Source of the DNA: JBEKYH01 sp049511115
Lineage (GTDB): Bacteria > Planctomycetota > Phycisphaerae > Tepidisphaerales > Tepidisphaeraceae
Direction of reading: 5' to 3'
DNA length: 10,239 nucleotides
NCBI GenBank assembly: GCA_049511115.1
Contig: JBEKYH010000249.1
Span: forward strand, 1 to 10,239
This document shows, piece after piece, positions 1-6,481 of this stretch. The notes under the pieces are model-generated. The model was given only the letters and a program-made list of their open reading frames with translations. It made no database searches and was not told the DNA's origin. The first letter of the stretch is position 1. The number at the start of each line of letters is the position of its first letter. A program made the position numbers and the translations under genes.

Positions 1-2
1 AC

Positions 3-2846
3 AGCGGCGGCTCGGTGACACTGACCTATACGGCGACAGTGACCGCCGCTTCGGGAGCATTCCCGAATTCGACTCCACCCTCCCTGACCGACACCGCGAC
101 GGTTACCTCCGCCAGCCAGTCCGATGTGGTCGCCAGCCCAACGGCGTCCTCGACGGTCTATCCGCAGTTAATCGACCTGAGCATCACCCAGTCGGTGAAC
201 AACTCGACTCCCTATGTTGACAATGACATCACCTACACCATTACCGTTTCGAACACCAACGGCTATAGCGCCGCCACGGATGTGGACGTCACGGATATCC
301 TGCCCGCGGGCGAATTGCTTGTTTCCTCATCGGGCGGATCTTACGCGAGCAATGTCTGGAGCGTGGGCACGCTCGCTCCCGGCGCCTGCGCGACGTTGAC
401 GATCTTCGCCGATGTGACCGCCCTCGGCTCGCAGACCAACACCGCCACGGTGAGCAGCTTTGACCAGCCGAACGTAAGCGGCAACCCGTCGGCCTCGGTG
501 ACCGTTAATCCCCAGCAGGTCATTGCCACCGGCACGTCACAAATCGACCTCAACGTGACCTTGGTCCCGAGCAATACGTCCCCCAACGTCGGAACCAACG
601 ACATTTACACCGTGACGGTGACCAATACCACTGGCTTTGCCGGCGCCACCAACGTAGTTCTGGCCAACGTGCTGTCCAGCGGGGAGAGCTACGTCGCCAA
701 CAGCGCCAGCGCATCCCTGGGTTCATACAATTCCGTGACGGGCGTGTGGACGGTCGGTTCTCTGGCCGCGGGTCAAAGTGCGATGCTGACATACACCGCC
801 ACGATCAACGCCTTCACGCCGCTGACCAACAGCGCCTCCGCCAACGCCGACCAGACCGATCTCAATGCCAACCCCAGCGCGTCAGTGACGGTTAACCCGC
901 AGGAGATCGATCTCAGCGTGACCAAGACCGTGAACATCTCCAATCCCAATGTCGGGACCAACGTCATCTACAAGGTCACCCTGAGCAACGCCGCCGACTA
1001 CAGCGCCGCAAGCAGCATCTGCCTGAAGGACCTCCTGCCGGCCGGCGAAACCTTCGTCAGCGCCAACCCGTCCACCGGCGCCTATAGCCCGACGACCGGC
1101 TACTGGAGCGGCATTTCCTTGAACGCAGGCGCTATGGCGACTTTAACGGTGACCGCGACAGTTAACGCATTTGCTCCGATCACCAACACCGCGACCGTCA
1201 TGTCCGCGGCGCAACCTGATTACACCGTTAATCCGACGGCCTCGGTCACCATCAACCCGCAGGAGATTGACCTCAACGTTACCAAGACCGTCAACATCTC
1301 GAATCCGAACATTAACACGAACGTCACCTACACCGTGATCGTATCGAATGCGACCGGTTACAGCGCGGCGACGGATGTCGCACTGAAAGACCTCCTGCCC
1401 AGTTCTGAAACGCTTGTCTCCGCGACGGCCTCGCTGGGCACCTATACGCCAAGCAGCGGCGCGTGGTGCGTTGGCACGCTGGCTTCCGGTTCCTGCGCAA
1501 CCCTGACCGTCGTCGCCACGGTCACGGCCGCGGCCTATCCGTCGGTGACCAACACGGCCTGCATCACCGCGGCGGATCAAACCGACATCGGCACGGCGCT
1601 GAGCGCGTCGGCCACGATCAATCCGCAGGAGATCGACCTCACCGTCACCAATACGGTCAGTAATTCGATGCCCAACGTGGGGGCTAACGTCACCTATACC
1701 GTGACGGTTTCCAACGCCACCGGCTATACCCAGGCCACCAGCGTCCTGGTGAACGACCTGCTGCCGGCCAGCGAGACGCTGGTCTCGGCTGCGGCGTCGG
1801 CGTTAACGAGCTACTCCGGCGGAGTCTGGAACGTCGGCAACCTGAACGCCGGCGCCACCGCCACGCTGACCATCGTGGCCACCGTCACCGGCGCCGCTCT
1901 CCCATCCGCCACCGATACCGCGCATGCCACCGATGCCCAATACGACGCCAACCCCAACCCGCTGGCCTCGGCCACGGTTTATCCGCAGGAGATCGATCTC
2001 TCCATCGTGAAGACCGAGAGCACGCCGCAAATCTGCGAGGGCAGCAACGTCACTTACACGGTGACGGTCTCCAACGCGGCCGGCTATGCGACGGCGACCA
2101 ACGTCGTCGTTACCGATCAGCTTCCCAGCGGATTGACGTTTGTCTCAACGACCCCGTCCACGGGGGCATATAACCAGTCCACCGGCGTCTGGTCGATCAG
2201 CACGCTCGCCAGCGGATCGTCGGCAACCCTGACGGTCGTCGCCAAGGCGGCTTGCTACGGCGTTGACGTAAATACCGCGTGTGTCACCAGCGCGACCCAG
2301 ACGGATATAGGCACGACGCTCTCCTCGTCGGTCACGCTCGTCATTGGCGCCAGCGTTAACGGCACCGTGTATGTCGATGCCAACGGCGATCTCACCCAGG
2401 ATAACGGTGAGCAGGGCGCTTCAGGCGCTGTGGTCGAATTGATCGACTCCAACGGCTACGTGGTCCTCACCACTACCACCAATTCCACCGGCCAGTACAG
2501 CTTTGCCGGCGTGGCGCCGGGAAATTACCAGGTCGAATTCTTCGCCCCGACCGGTTATCAGTTCGATGTGATCAACGGTGTTGCACCGAGCAACAACAAT
2601 AATAATTGCAACAACGACAATTACGGCAGTTGCGGTAACGGCAACGGCTGCGGCAGCGGCTTCGATAACTGCGGCAGTTCCTACGGATTCACCTGCGGCG
2701 GCCAGAACTATAGCGGCTACTGCGACAGCTCGTGCGGAGCCGGTTATCAGTATTCCTGCTGCAGCAGCGGCAAGAGCTACTGCTACAGCTTCTGCGATAA
2801 CGACCATGGCGGAGGGTTGTGGCTGGAATGGCTGCGGCTGGAATAA
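3..2846 (+). CDS. Giant DUF11/SdrD-B repeat surface protein, 5' half (start outside window, frameshifted end)
   Basis: This is the 5' portion of a very large secreted or cell-surface protein. The frame is open from the first bases, so the GTG at 15 is only an internal valine codon and the true start and signal peptide lie upstream. It holds the end of one DUF11-type beta-sandwich repeat and six complete repeats starting at about 171, 543, 906, 1266, 1632 and 1992, each of about 120 residues. Each has an IDLxVTKTV entry, a YTVTVSN strand, a DLLPAGETxVS turn and an ATLTVxATV strand. An SdrD/Cna-B-like module starts near 2349 (VDANGDLTQDNGEQG calcium-type loop, then GQYSFAGVAPGNYQVEF). From 2592 it runs into Asn/Cys/Gly-rich sequence. 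After 2816 this frame gives ten unrelated codons and stops at 2844-2846, while the matching sequence continues in the +1 frame. DUF11 and SdrD-B modules are known as structural or adhesive stalks. An adhesin or wall-protein role is inferred. Confidence is high for architecture and low for exact function. Confidence 0.85.
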   Translation, partial: SGGSVTLTYTATVTAASGAFPNSTPPSLTDTATVTSASQSDVVASPTASSTVYPQLIDLSITQSVNNSTPYVDNDITYTITVSNTNGYSAATDVDVTDILPAGELLVSSSGGSYASNVWSVGTLAPGACATLTIFADVTALGSQTNTATVSSFDQPNVSGNPSASVTVNPQQVIATGTSQIDLNVTLVPSNTSPNVGTNDIYTVTVTNTTGFAGATNVVLANVLSSGESYVANSASASLGSYNSVTGVWTVGSLAAGQSAMLTYTATINAFTPLTNSASANADQTDLNANPSASVTVNPQEIDLSVTKTVNISNPNVGTNVIYKVTLSNAADYSAASSICLKDLLPAGETFVSANPSTGAYSPTTGYWSGISLNAGAMATLTVTATVNAFAPITNTATVMSAAQPDYTVNPTASVTINPQEIDLNVTKTVNISNPNINTNVTYTVIVSNATGYSAATDVALKDLLPSSETLVSATASLGTYTPSSGAWCVGTLASGSCATLTVVATVTAAAYPSVTNTACITAADQTDIGTALSASATINPQEIDLTVTNTVSNSMPNVGANVTYTVTVSNATGYTQATSVLVNDLLPASETLVSAAASALTSYSGGVWNVGNLNAGATATLTIVATVTGAALPSATDTAHATDAQYDANPNPLASATVYPQEIDLSIVKTESTPQICEGSNVTYTVTVSNAAGYATATNVVVTDQLPSGLTFVSTTPSTGAYNQSTGVWSISTLASGSSATLTVVAKAACYGVDVNTACVTSATQTDIGTTLSSSVTLVIGASVNGTVYVDANGDLTQDNGEQGASGAVVELIDSNGYVVLTTTTNSTGQYSFAGVAPGNYQVEFFAPTGYQFDVINGVAPSNNNNNCNNDNYGSCGNGNGCGSGFDNCGSSYGFTCGGQNYSGYCDSSCGAGYQYSCCSSGKSYCYSFCDNDHGGGLWLEWLRLE
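171..2348 (+). repeat. Tandem array of six complete DUF11-type protein repeats
   Basis: Six consecutive repeats begin with an Ile-Asp-Leu triplet at 171, 543, 906, 1266, 1632 and 1992. The spacings are 372, 363, 360, 366 and 360 bases, so the protein period is 120-124 residues. Most junctions carry NPQE or YPQE before IDL. Repeats three and four are closest at their starts: 19 of the first 24 residues match, including KTVNISNPN. The other repeats are more diverged. The DNA has drifted at many third positions, so this is an old protein-level duplication rather than a recent DNA duplication. Confidence 0.85.
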
Positions 2847-4314
2847 TGGATGCAGCCAGTCGCACTGGTGCGGCAGCTTCTGCTGCGGCGGCAGCAACTG
2901 CGGCAACAACAACAACTGCGGTAATAACAACAACTGCGGTAACAACAACAATAATTGTGGTAATAACAACTGCGACAACAACCCCGTCGGCTATACCTGC
3001 GTGACGCTGGTCTGCGGCACCACGACGAGCGGCGTGAACGCGGGCATTTATCTGCCGGGCACCATCGGCAATTATGTCTGGGTTGACGCCAACCACGACG
3101 GGCTGGATGACAACGGCGAGTCGGGCCTGAATGGCGTGACCGTCCAGCTTCTGAATTCCACCGGCAAGTCGGTGCTGGAGCAAACCACAACCAACTGCCA
3201 GGGTTACTACTCCTTCACCAACCTGGCCCCGGGCCAATACATTGTTCAGTTCAACGACCCGTGCGGGTATGCCTTCACGACCGAGGGCGTGGGCAGCAAT
3301 AACGCCATCAACAGCCAGGCCAATCCGAGCACCGGCCAGACCTCGGTCATCTCGCTGACTTCGGGTCAGGTGAATAACGACGAGAACGCCGGCGTCTTCA
3401 AGCCGGCGACCGTGTGCGGCAGCGTTTATGTCGATTACGATAATGACGGCCAGTTGGACTGCAACGACGCCGGCATCAGCGGCGTGACCGTCCAGCTCAT
3501 TAATAGCGCCGGTCAGATCGTCCAGACCACGACCACGGCCTGCGACGGAACGTACACCTTCAACAACGTCGCCCCCGGCACCTACTCCATCAACGAGCCG
3601 CAGAGCCAGAACGCCCTGCAGGGCTCCAACGCCGGCAAGGACACGGCCGGAACCGTCGGCTGCAACACGGACGGCACCGGATCGACGTCCGGCGTCATCA
3701 CCAACATCGTTCTGGGCAGCGGCTCCAACGGCTGCAACTATAACTTCGGGCAGACCGCCAACGGCCAGACCCTGGGTCTGGGCGATTGCGGAACCGTCGG
3801 ATTCTGGACCAGCTCAAATGGCCAGAAGCTGCTGGATTCGCTCAACGGCAGTACCTCTTCAACGGCTCTGGGCAACTGGCTCGCTTCAAATTATTCAAAT
3901 CTGTACAGCAATTCCTGCGGCAGTAATAACCTGACCAACAAGAGCAACAGCGCCATCTTCCAGTTGCTGCAGAATCTCCAGAACTGCTCAAGCACGCAAT
4001 GCAATGCCCAGGTGCTCGCGTGCGCGATCAATACCTATGCCACCAACAGCACGCTATGCGGAACGACCGCCGCCGCCTATGGCTTCAATGTTTCCTCGAC
4101 CGGCTGCGGCAACAAGGACTTCAATGTCTGGGTGTACGGGCAGGCCGCCGGCGCTTCCAACTACAGCGTCCTGACCGTCAATCAGATTGTCACCTACTGC
4201 AACTCCAAGGCCAAGAACGGCATCCTCTACAGCGGCAACAGCACGCTGATCTGGGACGCCGACAATATCTTCCTGGCCATCAACCAGGCCGGCGGCATCG
4301 GATCGTGCGTCTGA
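2806..4314 (+). CDS. Giant surface protein, 3' half: Cys/Asn-rich linker, SdrD-B modules and C-terminal module
   Basis: This is the continuation of the preceding gene in the +1 frame. The ATG at 2806 is the nearest in-frame start codon but has no Shine-Dalgarno sequence and overlaps the upstream frame by 41 bases, so independent initiation is doubtful. In order it contains Trp/Cys/Gly-rich then CGNNNN-repeat sequence (to 2982), a segment ending GVNAGIYLPG that completes the interrupted first SdrD-B module (2983-3060), and a second SdrD-B module (3061 to about 3408, loop DANHDGLDDNGESG). A third SdrD-B module follows (3409 to about 3765, loop DYDNDGQLDCNDAG), then a C-terminal module from about 3766 (GDCGTVGFW, ALGNWLASNYSNLY, AQVLACAINTYATNSTLCG, ending NQAGGIGSCV). 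From memory, that module occurs at the C-terminus of large planctomycete and verrucomicrobial surface proteins. Its function is unknown to me. No LPXTG motif or membrane anchor is visible. Cysteines are unusually frequent throughout. Confidence 0.8.
   Translation: MAEGCGWNGCGWNNGCSQSHWCGSFCCGGSNCGNNNNCGNNNNCGNNNNNCGNNNCDNNPVGYTCVTLVCGTTTSGVNAGIYLPGTIGNYVWVDANHDGLDDNGESGLNGVTVQLLNSTGKSVLEQTTTNCQGYYSFTNLAPGQYIVQFNDPCGYAFTTEGVGSNNAINSQANPSTGQTSVISLTSGQVNNDENAGVFKPATVCGSVYVDYDNDGQLDCNDAGISGVTVQLINSAGQIVQTTTTACDGTYTFNNVAPGTYSINEPQSQNALQGSNAGKDTAGTVGCNTDGTGSTSGVITNIVLGSGSNGCNYNFGQTANGQTLGLGDCGTVGFWTSSNGQKLLDSLNGSTSSTALGNWLASNYSNLYSNSCGSNNLTNKSNSAIFQLLQNLQNCSSTQCNAQVLACAINTYATNSTLCGTTAAAYGFNVSSTGCGNKDFNVWVYGQAAGASNYSVLTVNQIVTYCNSKAKNGILYSGNSTLIWDADNIFLAINQAGGIGSCV
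2814..2816 (+). other. Frameshift point (+1) splitting the giant gene
   Basis: Upstream codons read CAT GGC GGA GGG and then leave the Asn/Cys/Gly pattern. Skipping one G gives GGA GGT TGT GGC TGG AAT, and the pattern continues without a break to the end of the protein. One extra G in the GGAGGG tract explains the split. There is no stop codon or rare codon at the slip and no long homopolymer, so a programmed frameshift is not favoured over a sequencing error or a true inactivating mutation. Confidence 0.75.
2896..2982 (+). repeat. Short tandem repeat encoding Asn-Cys-Gly-Asn-Asn-Asn
   Basis: Five imperfect units of about 15-21 bases each begin AAC-TGC-GGY (or AAT-TGT-GGT, AAC-TGC-GAC) and continue with two to four AAC/AAT codons. 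They encode CGNNNN, CGNNNN, CGNNNNN, CGNNN and CDNN. Low-complexity codon repeats like this can expand or contract by slippage, which could vary the number of cysteines between strains. Confidence 0.8.
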
Positions 4315-4346
4315 TCTTTAGCCGCGTTAATCGGGTTCTCGCAAAT

Positions 4347-4375
4347 AGCCCACGGACAACCTCCGTGGGCTTTCT
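4347..4375 (+). terminator. Rho-independent terminator after the giant surface-protein gene
   Basis: A perfect ten-base-pair stem (AGCCCACGGA pairing with TCCGTGGGCT) around a five-base loop is followed by TTCT. It lies 33 bases after the TGA stop at 4312-4314 and separates the giant gene from the small-gene cluster. Confidence 0.8.
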
Positions 4376-4476
4376 GCTGCGCTTGCGGGCGTATTGCCCC
4401 CTGATCCATGCCTCATCGTTTACCTGATCCTGCGGTCGCCGCCGCGCGGGTATGGTTCGCCCAAAAAGGATCGAAA

Positions 4477-4764
4477 ATGAATTCAATGACTATTCGGAAA
4501 CCCTCCATCGATACGTTGCTGCGGGAAATCGTCATGGGCATTGGTTCCGGCCTGTATTGGCGGGCGATGCGCAAGCCCGGTCCGCTCGCCGCCGCGACCA
4601 GCCTCATCGGCCTGGCCATGTGCGATAGAATTTGCACGGGAAAATCTCGCTGGCGTCTTTGGCCCGATTCCCTTGGCTTGGCTCAGCGATTCCCTGATGC
4701 GCGCCCTTTTCATCCGCAGCTAACCTACCGTCACAAAGAAAAGGAGTCTGAGCTATGTCAGTAA
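4477..4764 (+). CDS. Small hypothetical protein, possibly frameshifted
   Basis: I do not recognise this gene. The ATG at 4477 is chosen because AAGGA at 4466-4470 lies six bases upstream; an in-frame ATG at 4408 has no such site. The first 48 or so codons (TIRKPSIDTLLREIVMGIGSGLYWRAMRKPGPLAAATSLIGLAM) have GC-rich third positions and a short hydrophobic stretch. After about 4620 third positions become AT-rich, and the product turns basic and disordered. It ends at 4762-4764, overlapping the DUF883 start and covering its ribosome-binding site. In the +1 frame from about 4620 the sequence reads CAIEFARENLAGVFGPIPLAWLSDSLMRALFIRS with better codon use and stops at 4721-4723, just before that site. 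The real product may therefore be an 81-residue protein broken by a single-base insertion. Confidence 0.4.
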   Translation: MNSMTIRKPSIDTLLREIVMGIGSGLYWRAMRKPGPLAAATSLIGLAMCDRICTGKSRWRLWPDSLGLAQRFPDARPFHPQLTYRHKEKESELCQ

Positions 4765-5105
4765 AGAAGCATGTGACAGGTGCGGATAACGCGCAGGCGG
4801 TCCTTGATCCGAGCGACCGCTTTGCGGCGGACATCGACACCTTGAAGGCGTCGGCCGCGCAACTCCGCAGCGATGTCGTCAATCTCGTGGGGGACGCGGT
4901 CGATGCCGGTAAATCCGGGGCCGTCGTCGCCAAGGATTGCACGTTTGATGCCGTCGGCGGGCTCAAGACCCGCCTGACTGATTTCAAGGACAAAAGCGTT
5001 GAATCCACGCAGGCGACGCTGAGCGAGCATCCCTTGGCGACCGCTTTTATTGCATTGGGCGTCGGATTTATCCTCGCCAAAATTTTTTCACGAAAGTCCT
5101 CTTAA
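4755..5105 (+). CDS. DUF883 (ElaB/YqjD-like) tail-anchored protein
   Basis: This 116-residue protein matches the layout of the DUF883 family. It has a soluble helical, probably coiled-coil body (residues 20-90, with DIDTLKASAAQLRSDVVNLV and later Lys/Asp/Glu-rich helix), then a single C-terminal membrane helix at 94-110 (PLATAFIALGVGFILAKIF) and a short basic tail (SRKSS). In enterobacteria, ElaB and YqjD are inner-membrane proteins linked to stationary phase, and YqjD associates with ribosomes. Whether that applies here is unknown. The start is fixed by a strong AAGGAG at 4741-4746, eight bases before ATG. The SYLF lipoprotein gene follows after 24 bases and is probably co-transcribed. Confidence 0.75.
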   Translation: MSVKKHVTGADNAQAVLDPSDRFAADIDTLKASAAQLRSDVVNLVGDAVDAGKSGAVVAKDCTFDAVGGLKTRLTDFKDKSVESTQATLSEHPLATAFIALGVGFILAKIFSRKSS

Positions 5106-5129
5106 CCACATTTTTTCCGGAGGTCTACC

Positions 5130-5675
5130 ATGAATCGTTCACTCTTGGCCATCTTCGCGGCGTCGGCGATCGGCTTATTCCTGGCCGGCTGCTCGACAAC
5201 ACCGGCAACGCACGACGACCGCCAGCAACTCCATGATGACGTGTCCGGCGCCCTGCGCCGGCTCTATCTCGAAGACCCAGGTCTTCAGAATTTCCTTGAC
5301 AGCTCCTATGGCTACGCCGTGTTCCCCACGGTCGGTAAGGGCGCCCTCATCGCGGGCGGCGCTTACGGCCACGGCGAAGTATTCCAGCAGGGAGCTTTCG
5401 TAGGCTACACCGATATCTCGCAGGCCACGATTGGCGCACAGATCGGCGGGCAAAGCTTTACGGAAGTCGTCGCCTTTGAGTCGCCCGGCGCGCTGCAACG
5501 CTTTGAAAGCGGCCAGTTCGCCTTCGACGCCAATGCGTCGGCTGTCGCCCTGAAATCCGGCGCTGCGGCCTCCGCCAAATACACCAATGGCGTCGCCATC
5601 TTCGTCGAGCCCGTTGGCGGGCTGATGGTTGAAGCCGCGGTTGGCGGGCAGAGCTTCTCGTACCAGCCGAAGTAG
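5130..5675 (+). CDS. SYLF (YSC84/DUF500) domain lipoprotein
   Basis: This 181-residue protein has a signal peptide with a clear lipobox (FLAG then Cys21), followed by Ser at +2. In Gram-negative sorting rules that favours the outer membrane. From about residue 30 to the end it matches the SYLF family: an LYLEDPGLQNFLDSSYGYAVFPTVGKG segment, GGAYGHGEVF, an IGAQIGGQSFTEVVAFES strand, a VALKSGAAASAKYTNGVAIFVEP segment and a closing GGLMVEAAVGGQSFSY. The related eukaryotic domain binds phosphoinositides. The bacterial role is poorly defined, usually annotated as lipid-binding. The start is supported by GGAGGT at 5119-5124, five bases before ATG. It sits directly after the DUF883 gene, which suggests a shared envelope or stress function. 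Confidence 0.85.
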   Translation: MNRSLLAIFAASAIGLFLAGCSTTPATHDDRQQLHDDVSGALRRLYLEDPGLQNFLDSSYGYAVFPTVGKGALIAGGAYGHGEVFQQGAFVGYTDISQATIGAQIGGQSFTEVVAFESPGALQRFESGQFAFDANASAVALKSGAAASAKYTNGVAIFVEPVGGLMVEAAVGGQSFSYQPK

Positions 5676-5711
5676 AGTTGCAGGTATAGTAGCCACACAA
5701 TTTCCCTCCTC

Positions 5712-5743
5712 AGCGCCGCAGGCCTGCCCGGACCTGCGGCGCT
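5712..5743 (+). terminator. GC-rich hairpin after the SYLF gene, without a T tract
   Basis: A perfect eleven-base-pair stem (AGCGCCGCAGG pairing with CCTGCGGCGCT) encloses a ten-base loop, 36 bases after the SYLF stop. The following bases are CATTGGC, so the usual run of T is missing. It could be a weak terminator, an mRNA 3'-end stabiliser or an attenuating hairpin before the next gene. Confidence 0.5.
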
Positions 5744-5776
5744 CATTGGCAGGGGCGCCAAGAGGCGCGCCGCGCC

Positions 5777-5781
5777 AGGAG
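5777..5781 (+). promoter_or_regulatory. Ribosome-binding site bearing on start choice for the four-helix membrane protein
   Basis: AGGAG lies seven bases before the ATG at 5789. A second in-frame ATG at 5801 has GGAG at 5791-5794, six bases upstream, so it could also be used. The choice changes only four N-terminal residues. Confidence 0.5.
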
Positions 5782-5788
5782 AATTCTG

Positions 5789-6262
5789 ATGGAGCCAACC
5801 ATGAACGCGCGCACGATATTCCTCAGCAAACTGATGGGATTGTTTCTTGTGGTCGTGGGATTATCGGTGCTTGTTCAGGGGCGGGTGATGGTCGAGACGG
5901 CCGACGGCATCATGCACAACCGCCCGCTCCTCTACGTTTTGGGCCTGGTGACGCTGGCGTGCGGACTGGCGATTGTACTTCTCCACAATCGGTGGACGGA
6001 CGGCCTCCTGCCGGTCGTAATAACCATCCTGGGATGGCTGACGCTCATTAAAGGACTAACCCTGCTTCTTCTCCCGCCCCAGGCGCTCGTCGGCCTGTTT
6101 GATTCGATGCAAGTTGGAAATCTCCTCTACGTATACGGGGCGATTGACTTGGCTGTGGGCGTGTATTTGACCGTTGCCGGATTCATGGCGCAGTCACAGG
6201 CAACCGGATATTCGACCCGCCAACTGCCTCGACCCGCTCCAAAATCCCAAGTCGGAATCTAA
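5789..6262 (+). CDS. Hypothetical four-helix integral membrane protein
   Basis: I do not recognise a named family for this 157-residue protein. It has four hydrophobic segments, at about residues 12-30, 47-66, 73-95 and 112-133, and a polar C-terminal tail (QSQATGYSTRQLPRPAPKSQ). The central part (DGLLPVVITILGWLTLIKGLTLLL) and the fourth segment (YVYGAIDLAVGVYLTVAGF) resemble small uncharacterised inner-membrane proteins whose helices come in two similar pairs. The gene lies 113 bases after the SYLF gene with a hairpin between, so it may be partly uncoupled from it. A strong terminator follows at 6410-6456. Existence as a gene is well supported by the ribosome-binding sites and hydrophobic pattern. 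Function is unknown. Confidence 0.65.
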   Translation: MEPTMNARTIFLSKLMGLFLVVVGLSVLVQGRVMVETADGIMHNRPLLYVLGLVTLACGLAIVLLHNRWTDGLLPVVITILGWLTLIKGLTLLLLPPQALVGLFDSMQVGNLLYVYGAIDLAVGVYLTVAGFMAQSQATGYSTRQLPRPAPKSQVGI

Positions 6263-6409
6263 GGGTTTTCGACCTCCGAAATAATGGCACTCCCGATTGG
6301 CGATTCCCCGCTTGGAAAATATGTTTCCGCCCTGAATTGCCTTGCAGTGGGTCGTCAGGTTTGAGGGAGGTTCGCGCCCGTTGCGAATTTCGTTTGCCAC
6401 GATGTGGAT

Positions 6410-6456
6410 AAGCCCCCGGCCAGTTCGTTCCGGCCGCGGGGCTTTTCTTTTTTCTT
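6410..6456 (+). terminator. Rho-independent terminator between convergent genes
   Basis: A GC-rich stem (AAGCCCCCGGCC pairing with GGCCGCGGGGCTT, one bulged base) is followed on the plus strand by TTCTTTTTTC. It should end transcription of the plus-strand run. Read from the minus strand the same stem is followed only by TTATCC, so it would be at most a weak terminator for the M56 gene ending at 6482. Nothing else is visible in 6263-6409. Confidence 0.75.
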
Positions 6457-6481
6457 TCATTGCGCGAGAAGTCGTTTTCCT

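Larger units (their letters stand above)
2592..2982 (+). other. Asn/Cys/Gly-rich insertion within first SdrD-B module
   Basis: With one base removed at 2814-2816, this stretch is exactly 130 codons and encodes an almost pure mixture of Asn, Gly, Cys, Ser, Tyr and Trp with 22 cysteines. It interrupts the first SdrD-B module. The sequence before it ends at the PTGYQFDV strand region. The sequence after it resumes with a final-strand motif ending GVNAGIYLPG, which in other SdrD-B modules directly precedes the next module. The composition suggests a flexible, exposed loop that could form disulfides or bind metal. That role is inference, since I recognise no named Cys-rich domain. Confidence 0.75.

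Noticed and set aside
1143..1580. Arg/Gly-rich minus-strand ORF within the DUF11 array
   Set aside because: It is a shadow of the repeat-coding strand in GC-rich DNA, with no recognisable domain and no initiation signal.
2578..2805. Start of the 3' half of the giant gene at the ATG at 2578
   Set aside because: Residues encoded in that frame before 2806 are Ala/Thr-rich and out of register with the Asn/Cys/Gly pattern, which at those positions lies in the other frame. Only sequence after about 2815 is genuine in this frame.
2896..2982. CRISPR-like short repeat array
   Set aside because: The repeats are contiguous in-frame codon repeats (Asn-Cys-Gly-Asn) without spacers, inside a coding region.
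2421..3237. Long overlapping minus-strand ORFs opposite the Cys/Asn-rich region (Leu- or Ala/Val-rich products)
   Set aside because: They are mirror images of a low-complexity coding stretch with few stop codons. Products such as repeated Leu-Pro-Gln-Leu or Val-Val-Ile runs have no domain character, and no ribosome-binding site is seen.
5685..5690. TATAGT as a possible -10 element after the SYLF gene
   Set aside because: No acceptable -35 element is found about 17 bases upstream, so a promoter call is not supported.
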